Part shown: piece by piece, positions 8,439-15,599 of the stretch
Layout of the letters: each line of letters starts with the position of its first letter
Numbering within the stretch: the first letter of the stretch is position 1
Source of the DNA: Streptomyces sp. UNOC14_S4
GTDB lineage: Bacteria; Actinomycetota; Actinomycetes; Streptomycetales; Streptomycetaceae
Direction: 5' to 3'
Length of the DNA stretch: 33,382 nucleotides
Assembly (NCBI RefSeq): GCF_020740835.1
Contig: NZ_JAINFC010000017.1
Span: 1 to 33,382 of the forward strand
Notes under the pieces: model-generated
Seen by the model: the letters and a program-made list of their open reading frames with translations, nothing else
The model's database searches: none
What the model was told of the DNA's origin: nothing
Program-made: the position numbers and the translations under genes

Positions 8439-9380
8439 ATGGACACCGACGAGCAGCTTGTGGAGCGCGACCGCTCTCCCTCCCCCGCAGGGGGGAAGGA
8501 GCAGGGGTCGCGCTCCTCGCGTTTTTCCGGAGATCCGGAGGGCGGGGTCCCCGAGGCTCCCGAGGTCTCCGAGGCATCTGATGCCCCTGAGGGAGCTGCT
8601 GATGCCCCTGAGGTCCCCGAGATCCCTGAGGCTCCCGCCCCGGCGGCGGGCCGCCGGGGCGGCCGGGTGGCCAGGGCCCGGCAGTGGGTCGGGGACGGCG
8701 GTCCGTTGCGCAAGGCGTGGCTGCTGCTCGCCGCGTGCATGGTCTTCCTGCTGCTCCTCAGCAGCTTCGTCGTGCAGCCCTTCCTGATCCCGAGCGGCTC
8801 GATGGAGAACACCCTCCAGGTGGGCGACCGGGTGCTGGTCAACAAGCTCGCGTACCGCTTCGGCGAGCAGCCGCGCCGCGGTGACGTGGTGGTCTTCGAC
8901 GGCCGTGGGTCCTTCGTCCACGACGCGCCCGCGGAGAACCTGGTCACCACCCTGATCCGCAAGGGCGCGTCGTCCGTTGGGCTGATGAGCCCGGCGCCCA
9001 CCGACTACGTCAAGCGGGTCGTGGGTATCGGTGGGGACAGGGTCACCTGCTGTGATGCCCGGGGCTGGCTGAAGGTCAACGGTCAACCGATCGACGAGCC
9101 GTATCTCTATCCGGGTGATACTGCCTCCCGGGTGCCCTTCGACATCGTGGTGCCGGAGGGGAAGCTGTGGGTCATGGGCGACCACCGGAGCGACTCCCGC
9201 GATTCACGCGACCACCTGGGGGAGCCGGGCGGCGGTACGGTCCCGGTCGGCCGGGTCATAGGGCGTGCCGACTGGATCGGCTGGCCCTTCGGCCGCATCG
9301 GCTCGCTGGACCGGACGGCGGCCTTCGCGCGGGTGCCCGAGCCGGGGTCGGCGGGCCGGACCGGGAGTCCGCATGGGTGA
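8439..9380 (+). CDS. lepB: Type I signal peptidase, copy 1 (SipW position)
   Basis: This membrane enzyme removes signal peptides from secreted proteins outside the cell membrane. Of 313 residues, the first 90 are a disordered Pro/Glu/Ala-rich cytosolic tail. One membrane segment follows (about 93-115), then the catalytic serine in PSGSM (Ser121), the general-base lysine in DYVKRVVGIGGD (Lys192) and the family box MGDHRSDSRDSR. Unlike the three copies downstream it has no C-terminal membrane segment, which agrees with what is known of SipW of S. lividans. The tail is encoded by repeat-rich DNA: a large palindrome at 8462-8516 and a direct repeat of GATGCCCCTGAGG (8580 and 8601). Its stop lies within a 25-base tandem repeat that also holds the next start. 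Confidence 0.95.
   Translation: MDTDEQLVERDRSPSPAGGKEQGSRSSRFSGDPEGGVPEAPEVSEASDAPEGAADAPEVPEIPEAPAPAAGRRGGRVARARQWVGDGGPLRKAWLLLAACMVFLLLLSSFVVQPFLIPSGSMENTLQVGDRVLVNKLAYRFGEQPRRGDVVVFDGRGSFVHDAPAENLVTTLIRKGASSVGLMSPAPTDYVKRVVGIGGDRVTCCDARGWLKVNGQPIDEPYLYPGDTASRVPFDIVVPEGKLWVMGDHRSDSRDSRDHLGEPGGGTVPVGRVIGRADWIGWPFGRIGSLDRTAAFARVPEPGSAGRTGSPHG
8462..8516. repeat. Large palindrome within the 5' part of lepB1
   Basis: Arms 8462-8472 and 8506-8516 (GGAGCGCGACC / GGTCGCGCTCC) pair perfectly over 11 bp. They enclose a second inverted repeat (CTCCCTCCCCC ... GGGGGGAAGGAG) around a GCA loop. It encodes part of the disordered tail (DRSPSPAGGKEQGSRSS). It resembles an intergenic palindromic element placed inside a coding region. 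Confidence 0.55.
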
Positions 9381-9446
9381 CCGGGGACTGATACGGCGTG
9401 GGTGACCGGGGGCGAGTACGGCATGGGTAACCGGGGACGGGCGCGG
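9373..9446 (+). repeat. Three 25-base tandem repeats spanning the lepB1 stop and lepB2 start
   Basis: Units begin at 9373, 9398 and 9423, each starting RTGGGTRACCGGGG. The first holds the lepB1 TGA (9378-9380) and the third begins with the probable lepB2 ATG (9423). The period is 25, so each unit is in a different frame. Confidence 0.75.
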
Positions 9447-10694
9447 CCACCCCGCGTGGGGGCGCACGCGCGCGGCTCACCGGCCGGGGTGCCGGTGCCC
9501 GCGGACACGCCGCCGTCCGGTGCTGTGCCATCGGGCCCGGCGCCCGGTACGGCGCCCGGTACGGCATCGGGTACGGCACCGGGTACGACGCCGAGTGCGG
9601 CATCGGGCCCGGCGCCGGATACGACGTCGAGCACGGTCCCGTCGGGTGCGTCGGGTGCGTCGGGTGCGTCGGGTGCGTCGGGTGCGTCGGGTGCGTCGGG
9701 TGCGTCGGGTGCGCCGGGTACGGGCGGCCGCGCCGCGCGGCGGAAGGCGGCCCGCCGCGTCCAGCGTCGGCGCCGTCGCTCCGCGGTCAAGGAGGTGCCG
9801 GTCCTCATAGCGGTCGCGCTGCTGATCGCCCTGGTGCTGAAGACGTTCCTGGTGCAGGCGTTTGTGATCCCGTCCGGTTCGATGGAGCAGACGATCCGGA
9901 TCCGCGACCGGGTCCTGGTCGACAAGCTGACGCCGTGGTTCGGTTCCCGGCCGGCCCGTGGTGACGTGGTGGTCTTCAAGGACCCCGGCGGCTGGCTCAC
10001 CGGCCAGGAGTTCAAGGCCGGTGAGGACCCGGTGGGTGTCAAGCAGGGCAAGCAGTTCCTGACCTTCATCGGTCTGCTTCCCTCTGCGAACGAGCAGGAT
10101 CTGATCAAGCGCGTGATCGCAGTCGGTGGCGACACGGTCAAATGCTGCGACAAGAACGGCAAAGTCACAGTCAACGGAACGCCGCTCGACGAGCCCTATC
10201 TGCACCCGGGCAATCCGCCGTCGCAGCGCGAGTTCTCGGTGCACGTGCCCGAGGGCCGCCTCTTCGTCATGGGCGACCACCGCTCGGATTCGGCCGATTC
10301 CCGCTATCACTTGGACGAACCCGGCCAGGGGACGGTCCCGGAAAGCCTGGCGGTGGGTCGTGCGGTCGTGGTCGCGTGGCCGCTCGGCCACTGGCGGAGT
10401 CTGTCCGAATCGGACACCTTCGCTTCGGTCGGGGACGCGCCGCGCACAGGGACGCGAGCGGACGCTTCGCCGCATAGTGTGTCCCCTATGGATCAGGACG
10501 GATTGATCCAGCTCCCGACCCCTGCGGAACTCCCGCTCGTTATGGGAGTGGTGGGCCTGCGTCGTATGTACGACAGGCGGCAGCGTGGAGAAAGGAGCAG
10601 ATGTGGGGGACTTGGCGGTCGGCGCGCGTTCCGGTCACGAGCCCGAGAAACGACCCGGGGGGACCGGCGGGCCGGCCGGGGACGGCACGCCTGA
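9423..10694 (+). CDS. lepB: Type I signal peptidase, copy 2 (SipX position)
   Basis: The 423-residue signal peptidase has a very long low-complexity N-terminal tail of about 120 residues. It holds PGT/APGT repeats and eight consecutive SGA triplets, then a strongly basic RKAARRVQRRRRRS patch just before the membrane segment (about 125-145). Catalytic Ser153 is in IPSGSM, Lys229 in DLIKRVIAVGGD, and MGDHRSDSADSR is the C-terminal box. A weakly hydrophobic stretch near the end (LPTPAELPLVMGVVGL) may be the second membrane segment. ATG 9423 is chosen as the third unit of the tandem repeat; GTG 9402 is an alternative. The gene overlaps lepB3 by 92 bases in a different frame, so the last 30 or so Arg/Gly-rich residues are encoded by the lepB3 start. 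Confidence 0.88.
   Translation: MGNRGRARPPRVGAHARGSPAGVPVPADTPPSGAVPSGPAPGTAPGTASGTAPGTTPSAASGPAPDTTSSTVPSGASGASGASGASGASGASGASGAPGTGGRAARRKAARRVQRRRRRSAVKEVPVLIAVALLIALVLKTFLVQAFVIPSGSMEQTIRIRDRVLVDKLTPWFGSRPARGDVVVFKDPGGWLTGQEFKAGEDPVGVKQGKQFLTFIGLLPSANEQDLIKRVIAVGGDTVKCCDKNGKVTVNGTPLDEPYLHPGNPPSQREFSVHVPEGRLFVMGDHRSDSADSRYHLDEPGQGTVPESLAVGRAVVVAWPLGHWRSLSESDTFASVGDAPRTGTRADASPHSVSPMDQDGLIQLPTPAELPLVMGVVGLRRMYDRRQRGERSRCGGLGGRRAFRSRARETTRGDRRAGRGRHA
9642..9713 (+). repeat. 9-base minisatellite, eight perfect units, coding for (Ser-Gly-Ala)8
   Basis: Eight exact TCGGGTGCG units run in frame in the lepB2 tail. They are preceded at about 9535-9595 by looser 12-base repeats coding for PGT motifs. 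Perfect identity suggests recent slippage expansion. Confidence 0.9.
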
Positions 10695-11652
10695 GGATGC
10701 CGCCTCGTCCCGGGCGGAGCGGTCGGCCCCGGCGGCATCGGGCCCGGCGGACGCCCCGGCGAATACGGAGAACGACGACGTGACGTCCGGTGACGGCGCC
10801 GGGGAGGCGCGCGGCAAGCAGCCCAAGAAGCAACGATCCTTCTGGAAGGAGCTGCCGATCCTCGTCGGCATCGCCCTGCTGCTCGCGCTGCTGATCAAGA
10901 CCTTCCTCGTGCAGGCGTTCTCGATCCCCTCGGACTCCATGCAGAACACCCTCCAGCGGGGCGACCGGGTGCTGGTGGACAAGCTGACGCCGTGGTTCGG
11001 CGCCAAGCCCGAGCGCGGCGAGGTCGTGGTCTTCCACGACCCCGGCAAGGGCACCCAGAGCTGGCTCGGCCCCGACACCCAGCAGCCCGCGCCCGGCCCC
11101 TTCGGCGGCGGCGTGCAGAAGGTCCTCAGCTTCATCGGCCTGATGCCCTCGGCCGAGGAGAAGGACCTCATCAAGCGGGTCATCGCCGTCGGTGGCGACA
11201 CGGTGGAGTGCCAGGGCCAGGGCGGCCCGGTGAAGGTCAACGGCAAGCCCCTCGACGAGAAGTCGTACATCTTCCAGGGCAATTCCCCCTGTGACGACCG
11301 TCCCTTCGGGCCGATCAAGGTTCCCAAGGACCACCTCTGGGTCATGGGCGACCACCGCCAGGACTCCCTGGACTCCCGCTACCACCCGGACCTCTACAAC
11401 GGCACCGTGCCGACCTCGGAGGTCGTCGGCCGTGCCTTCAGCGTCGCCTGGCCGATCAACCGCTGGTCCTTCCTCCCGGTGCCCGGCACCTTCGACCAGC
11501 CCGGCCTGAACGCCACGGCCGCCGCGACGCCTCCGGCGCTGGGGCTCGCGGGCGCGGTGCCGCTGGTGCTGTGGCGCCGCCGCAGGCTCCTCAGGAAGGC
11601 CGGGCCGGAGACCGCGCACCAGGCCGGTCGGACGGCCGGACAGAAGGGCTGA
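10603..11652 (+). CDS. lepB: Type I signal peptidase, copy 3 (SipY position)
   Basis: The 349-residue signal peptidase has a disordered N-terminal tail (about 1-80) and a membrane segment near 85-105 (LPILVGIALLLALLIKTFLV). Catalytic Ser112 is in IPSDSM, Lys191 in DLIKRVIAVGGD, and MGDHRQDSLDSR is the C-terminal box. A C-terminal hydrophobic segment (PPALGLAGAVPLVLW) before an Arg-rich end gives it two membrane anchors, as described for S. lividans SipY. GTG 10603 is preferred because AAAGGAG (10591-10597) sits five bases upstream; GTG 10585 in the same frame lies before that site. The start lies inside lepB2, implying coupled translation. The stop overlaps a promoter for lepB4. Confidence 0.95.
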   Translation: MGDLAVGARSGHEPEKRPGGTGGPAGDGTPEDAASSRAERSAPAASGPADAPANTENDDVTSGDGAGEARGKQPKKQRSFWKELPILVGIALLLALLIKTFLVQAFSIPSDSMQNTLQRGDRVLVDKLTPWFGAKPERGEVVVFHDPGKGTQSWLGPDTQQPAPGPFGGGVQKVLSFIGLMPSAEEKDLIKRVIAVGGDTVECQGQGGPVKVNGKPLDEKSYIFQGNSPCDDRPFGPIKVPKDHLWVMGDHRQDSLDSRYHPDLYNGTVPTSEVVGRAFSVAWPINRWSFLPVPGTFDQPGLNATAAATPPALGLAGAVPLVLWRRRRLLRKAGPETAHQAGRTAGQKG

Positions 11653-11708
11653 CCGAAGTCCGTACCGCCCGGTAAGGTGCGATCCCATGCCCCAGGGCAT
11701 GCGGGATC
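11649..11708 (+). promoter_or_regulatory. Promoter and 5' hairpin of lepB4
   Basis: CTGACC (11649-11654, including the lepB3 TGA) and TAAGGT (11673-11678) are separated by 18 bases and fit a housekeeping promoter. An inverted repeat follows at once (11681-11692 with 11695-11708, about 12 bp with a 2-base bulge) and would form a hairpin at the very 5' end of the transcript. GGGAG at 11724-11728 is the ribosome-binding site. Confidence 0.5.
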
Positions 11709-11733
11709 CGATCTTTACGGGGCGGGAGACGGC

Positions 11734-12501
11734 ATGAGCGCAGCGGGACGTACGGACGACGGCCACGGCCGCGCGGGCAGGGTGCTGTCCGGGCTGGCCG
11801 TGGCCGTCGGCTGTGTGCTCTTCTTCGGCGGATTCGTCTGGGGCGCCGTGCTGTACCGGCCGTACACCGTCCCCACCGACTCGATGGAACCCGCCGTCGC
11901 ACGGGGCGCCCGCGTTCTCGCCGAGCGCATCGACGGGGCGCAGGTACGGCGCGGGGACGTCGTGGTCTTCAAGGACAAGGTGTGGGGCGACGTGCCCATG
12001 CTCAAGCGTGTGCTGGGGGTCGGCGGCGACCGCGTCGAGTGCTGCGACCGGTCCGGCCGCATGACGATCAACGGCAGGCCGGTCGAGGAGCCGTACGTCG
12101 CGGCCCAGGGGCCCGCCTCGCTGAGAGCCTTCTCGACCACCGTGCCCGAGGGCCGGCTCTTCCTCATCGGTGACCACCGCGCCACCTCCCTCGACTCCCG
12201 CTCGCATCTGACCGACGCCTCGCACGGCGCCGTGCCGCGGAGCGCCGTCGAGGGGCGCGTCGACGCCATTGCCTGGCCGGTGGGCGACTGGAGGATGATG
12301 GACAGACCCGGGACGTTCACCGCGCTGCCGGGCGGCACCTCGCGCCCCGGCCCGATCGGCTGGGTGCTGGCCTCGGTGGCCGTCGGCGCGGTGCTCGTCC
12401 TCGGCGGAGCGGCGTACGGGCCGGTCGCACGCCTCTTCGCACCGAAGGGCGGCACCGGCGGGCGGAAGGAGAGCGGGGTGACGGCGGGTGCCGGACGGTG
12501 A
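11734..12501 (+). CDS. lepB: Type I signal peptidase, copy 4 (SipZ position)
   Basis: The shortest of the four signal peptidases, at 255 residues with only about 20 residues before the membrane segment (LSGLAVAVGCVLFFGGFVWGAVL). Catalytic Ser50 is in VPTDSM, Lys91 in MLKRVLGVGGD, and the C-terminal box reads IGDHRATSLDSR. A clear second membrane segment (WVLASVAVGAVLVLGGAAYG) lies near the C terminus. The ATG at 11734 follows GGGAG at good spacing, which decides it over upstream in-frame codons. It probably has its own promoter. The NUDIX gene overlaps its end by 14 bases if the GTG at 12488 is used. Confidence 0.95.
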   Translation: MSAAGRTDDGHGRAGRVLSGLAVAVGCVLFFGGFVWGAVLYRPYTVPTDSMEPAVARGARVLAERIDGAQVRRGDVVVFKDKVWGDVPMLKRVLGVGGDRVECCDRSGRMTINGRPVEEPYVAAQGPASLRAFSTTVPEGRLFLIGDHRATSLDSRSHLTDASHGAVPRSAVEGRVDAIAWPVGDWRMMDRPGTFTALPGGTSRPGPIGWVLASVAVGAVLVLGGAAYGPVARLFAPKGGTGGRKESGVTAGAGR

Positions 12502-13042
12502 GCGGCTGATGCCCGGCGACGAGCGGCCGGTGCTCTCCGACGAGCGGCTGATGCCCGCCGACGAGCCGCGCAGGGCCTCGCGAGTCGTCCTGCTCGACGA
12601 ACGCGACCGGGTCCTGCTGATGCACGGTTACGAGCCCGACGACCCCGCCACGACCTGGTGGTTCACCCCGGGCGGCGGGCTGGAGGGCGACGAGACCTGG
12701 GAGCAGGCGGCGCGCCGGGAGCTCGCGGAGGAGACCGGGATCACGGAGATCGAGCTGGGCCCGGTGCTCTGGCGGCGGAGCTGCTCCTTCCCGTTCGACG
12801 GGCGCCGCTGGGACCAGGACGAGTGCTACTACCTGGCCCGCACCCGGCAGGCACCCATGTGGACCGGTGGCGAGACGGATCTCGAGCGGCGCAGCGTCAC
12901 GGGGCTGCGCTGGTGGACCTGCGGGGAACTCCTCGCGACCCGTGAGACGGTGTATCCGACCAGGCTCGCCGAGCTGCTGCGTACGCTGCTCGACGAGGGA
13001 CCCCCGAGTACGCCGGTGCTCCTGGAGACGGAGCGGGCCTGA
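12488..13042 (+). CDS. NUDIX hydrolase
   Basis: The 184-residue protein has a complete NUDIX box (GGLEGDETWEQAARRELAEE followed by TGI) matching Gx5Ex7REUxEExGU, which binds Mg2+ for hydrolysis of nucleoside-diphosphate-linked substrates. The fold begins around RASRVVLLDERDRVLLMHGY. The substrate cannot be told from the sequence. The N-terminal 25 residues repeat a (P)xDERLMP-like motif. Start uncertain: GTG 12488 overlaps lepB4, while ATG 12509 would shorten it by seven residues; neither has a strong ribosome-binding site. The same NUDIX/DUF2469 order after the signal peptidases is known in other Streptomyces. Confidence 0.92.
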   Translation: MPDGERLMPGDERPVLSDERLMPADEPRRASRVVLLDERDRVLLMHGYEPDDPATTWWFTPGGGLEGDETWEQAARRELAEETGITEIELGPVLWRRSCSFPFDGRRWDQDECYYLARTRQAPMWTGGETDLERRSVTGLRWWTCGELLATRETVYPTRLAELLRTLLDEGPPSTPVLLETERA

Positions 13043-13081
13043 CGCACAATGGGGGGACGCACGGCTGAAGGGGAACATGCC

Positions 13082-13390
13082 ATGAGCGCCGAGGACCTCG
13101 AGAAGTACGAGACCGAGATGGAGCTCAAGCTCTACCGGGAGTACCGCGATGTCGTCGGTCTGTTCAAATACGTGATCGAGACCGAGCGGCGTTTCTACCT
13201 GACGAACGACTACGAGATGCAGGTGCACTCCGTTCAGGGCGAGGTCTTCTTCGAGGTCTCGATGGCCGACGCCTGGGTGTGGGACATGTACCGGCCGGCC
13301 CGGTTCGTCAAACAGGTGCGCGTGCTCACCTTCAAGGACGTGAACATCGAGGAGCTCAACAAGAGCGACCTCGATCTTCCGGGGGGCTGA
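13082..13390 (+). CDS. DUF2469 family protein
   Basis: A 102-residue protein highly conserved in actinobacteria and of unknown function. It is recognised by MSAEDLEKYETEMELKLYREYRDVVGLFKYVIETERRFYLTN-type sequence and by the VFFEVSMADAWVWDMYRPARFVKQVRVLTFKDVNIEEL core. There is no signal peptide or membrane segment. It is rich in acidic and aromatic residues. AAGGGGA about ten bases before the ATG fixes the start. It sits between the NUDIX gene and yraN, its usual neighbours. Confidence 0.94.
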   Translation: MSAEDLEKYETEMELKLYREYRDVVGLFKYVIETERRFYLTNDYEMQVHSVQGEVFFEVSMADAWVWDMYRPARFVKQVRVLTFKDVNIEELNKSDLDLPGG

Positions 13391-13422
13391 CTGCACTGAC
13401 TTCCACCGTCCGGGTGGCTGGG

Positions 13423-13450
13423 TTTTCCACAACCGACGGGTTGTCCACCA
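13423..13450 (+). promoter_or_regulatory. Two DnaA-box-like sites before yraN
   Basis: TTTTCCACAA (13423-13432) and TTGTCCACCA (13441-13450) are direct repeats 18 bases apart, each one mismatch from the Streptomyces DnaA box TTGTCCACA. They lie in the 113-base gap between the DUF2469 gene and yraN, close to where a promoter would be. Confidence 0.35.
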
Positions 13451-13503
13451 AGATCCAATAGCGGGGCGCGGCCGCGGCACAGTCGGTGCCGGAGGTGGTG
13501 TCC

Positions 13504-13977
13504 ATGGCATCCGTGGAGTCCATGGGGGAGAGGCCGGAGGCGCGGCCGGGAGAGCCCGGCCCCGGTTCCGGCTCCGGCGAGGAGGCGGCCCCGGCCGTAG
13601 CCGCGGCCGAGCGTCGGGCACTCGGGCGCTACGGCGAGGAACTGGCCGTCCGCAGGCTCGCCGAGGCCGGGATGCGCGTCCTGGACCGCAACTGGCGGTG
13701 CCGGGACGGCGAGATCGACATCGTGGCGGCCGAGGGCGACGTCCTGGTCGTCTGCGAGGTGAAGACCCGTCGCGCGGGGCCGTACGAAGCGGGGCCGTAC
13801 GAGCATCCGATGGCGGCCGTCCGCGCCGGCAAGGCCGAGCGGCTGCGCCTGCTCGCCGGCCGCTGGCTGGAGCGGCACGGCGGGCCGCCGCCGGGCGGTG
13901 TGCGGATCGACCTCGTCGGGGTGATCGTGCCCGGCCGGGGCGCGCCCAGCGTCGAGCACGCCAAGGGGGTGGCGTGA
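13504..13977 (+). CDS. YraN/UPF0102 family nuclease-like protein
   Basis: The 157-residue protein has the conserved UPF0102 core: [51 protein letters not shown]. The GEIDIVA...CEVKTR pattern is the PD-(D/E)xK metal site of restriction-endonuclease-like folds, so nuclease activity is possible but unproved. The N-terminal 40 residues are low-complexity. GGAGG (13491-13495) sets the ATG at 13504; GTG 13486 lies upstream of it. Its TGA overlaps the comM ATG by one base, and comM and dprA follow with similar overlaps, suggesting a coupled DNA-processing operon. Confidence 0.92.
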   Translation: MASVESMGERPEARPGEPGPGSGSGEEAAPAVAAAERRALGRYGEELAVRRLAEAGMRVLDRNWRCRDGEIDIVAAEGDVLVVCEVKTRRAGPYEAGPYEHPMAAVRAGKAERLRLLAGRWLERHGGPPPGGVRIDLVGVIVPGRGAPSVEHAKGVA

Positions 13978-15599
13978 TGGGGTTCGCCCGTACGTGTTCG
14001 GTGGCCCTGGTGGGCGTCGAGGGCGTGGTGGTCGAGGTCCAGGCGGGCCTGGAGCCGGGCATCGCGGCGTTCACCCTGGTGGGCCTGCCGGACAAGAGCC
14101 TCGCGGAGAGCAGGGACCGCGTGCGTGCGGCCGTCGTCAATTCCGGGGCGGCGTGGCCGCAGAAGAAGCTCACGGTGGGGCTCAGCCCCGCCTCGATCCC
14201 CAAGGCGGGCAGCGGCTTCGACCTCGCGGTGGCCTGCGCGGTGCTGGCGGCCGCCGAGCTGATCGATCCCCGGGAGATCGCCGACCTGGTGATGATCGGT
14301 GAGCTCGGACTCGACGGCAGGGTCCGGCCGGTCCGTGGCGTGCTGCCCGCGGTGCTGGCCGCCGCCGACGCGGGTTATCGGCAGGTGGTCGTCGCGGAGC
14401 AGACAGCGGCGGAGGCGTCGCTGGTGCCGGACGTCTCGGTGCTCGGCGTGCGCAGCCTGCGTCAGCTCGTCGCGGTGCTCACGGACGCGCCCGTGCCCGA
14501 GGAGGATCCGCCGGAGGAGGGACGGCCGGATCCGATGCTCGCGGGGCTGTCGCTGGCGGGCACCGGGATCGGGGCGGGGGTGTTCTGCGGTGCCGGTGGC
14601 GGAGGCCACGTCCCCGACATGGCGGAGGTCGCGGGCCAGCACCTGGCCCGCAGAGCCCTGGAAATCGCGGCCGCCGGGGGCCATCATCTCTACCTCAAAG
14701 GACCGCCGGGAGCAGGCAAAACCATGCTGGCGGAGCGGCTGCCCGGACTGCTCCCGCCACTGACGCCCCAGGAGGCTCTGGAGGTCACCGCGGTGCACTC
14801 CGTCGCCGGAGTCCTGCCACCCGGCAAGCCCCTGGTGGACGCGCCCCCGTACTGCGCCCCGCACCACTCCGCGACGATGGCCTCGTTGGTGGGCGGCGGC
14901 ACCGGCCTGCCGAGACCTGGCGCGGTGTCATTGGCCCATAGAGGCCTACTATTTCTGGATGAAGCACCCGAATTCAGCGGGCAGGTGCTCGATGCGCTGA
15001 GACAGCCACTGGAGTCGGGGCACGTCGTGGTGGCCCGTTCCGCGGGGGTGATGCGGATGCCTGCGCGGTTCCTTCTGATGCTCGCGGCGAACCCCTGTCC
15101 GTGCGGTCGGCACGGACAGCTGGGAGAGGGGTGCGACTGCTCGCCGAGCGCGATCCGCCGCTATCAGGCCCGGCTCTCGAGCCCCCTGCTGGACCGGGTC
15201 GACCTGCGGGTCAGGGTGGAGGCGGTGACGCGTGCCGAACTCACCGGGCAGGAGGGCCCGGCGGAGTGCACCGCGCAGATCGCCGCCCGGGTGCTCGAGG
15301 CCCGGGAGCGGGCCGCCGCCCGTTACGAGGCCGTCCCGTGGAACACCAACGGCGAGGTGCCCGGCCATGAGCTGCGGACCCGTTGGCACCCCCTGCCGGG
15401 AGCGCTCAAGGAGGCCGAACGCGACATGGAGTGCGGCCTGCTGACGGCCCGGGGGCTCGACCGCGTCCTGCGCGTCGCCTGGACCGTCGCCGACCTCGCC
15501 GGTCACGACCGCCCGGACGCCGACGACGTCGGGCAGGCCCTGTACCTGCGCACCGGGGTGATCCGGGCCGTTCCGGCAGTGATGGGGGCGGCACGGTGA
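13977..15599 (+). CDS. comM: YifB/ComM-family AAA+ ATPase (Mg-chelatase-like)
   Basis: The 540-residue protein has the family layout: an N-terminal Lon-like/ChlI-type domain (FARTCSVALVGVEG...AFTLVGLPDKSLAESRDRVRAAV...PAGSGFDLA-type core), then an AAA+ module with Walker A KGPPGAGKTML and Walker B LLFLDEAPEF, and a zinc-binding-like NPCPCGRHG. The C-terminal domain is YifB-type. ComM in naturally competent bacteria is a branch-migration helicase; in Streptomyces the role is inferred. ATG 13977 overlaps the yraN stop, and GTGA joins it to dprA. The bases around both Walker motifs use codons rare in this genome (AAA, GGA, GCA, CTA CTA TTT, AGA), unlike the rest of the gene. Confidence 0.95.
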   Translation: MGFARTCSVALVGVEGVVVEVQAGLEPGIAAFTLVGLPDKSLAESRDRVRAAVVNSGAAWPQKKLTVGLSPASIPKAGSGFDLAVACAVLAAAELIDPREIADLVMIGELGLDGRVRPVRGVLPAVLAAADAGYRQVVVAEQTAAEASLVPDVSVLGVRSLRQLVAVLTDAPVPEEDPPEEGRPDPMLAGLSLAGTGIGAGVFCGAGGGGHVPDMAEVAGQHLARRALEIAAAGGHHLYLKGPPGAGKTMLAERLPGLLPPLTPQEALEVTAVHSVAGVLPPGKPLVDAPPYCAPHHSATMASLVGGGTGLPRPGAVSLAHRGLLFLDEAPEFSGQVLDALRQPLESGHVVVARSAGVMRMPARFLLMLAANPCPCGRHGQLGEGCDCSPSAIRRYQARLSSPLLDRVDLRVRVEAVTRAELTGQEGPAECTAQIAARVLEARERAAARYEAVPWNTNGEVPGHELRTRWHPLPGALKEAERDMECGLLTARGLDRVLRVAWTVADLAGHDRPDADDVGQALYLRTGVIRAVPAVMGAAR

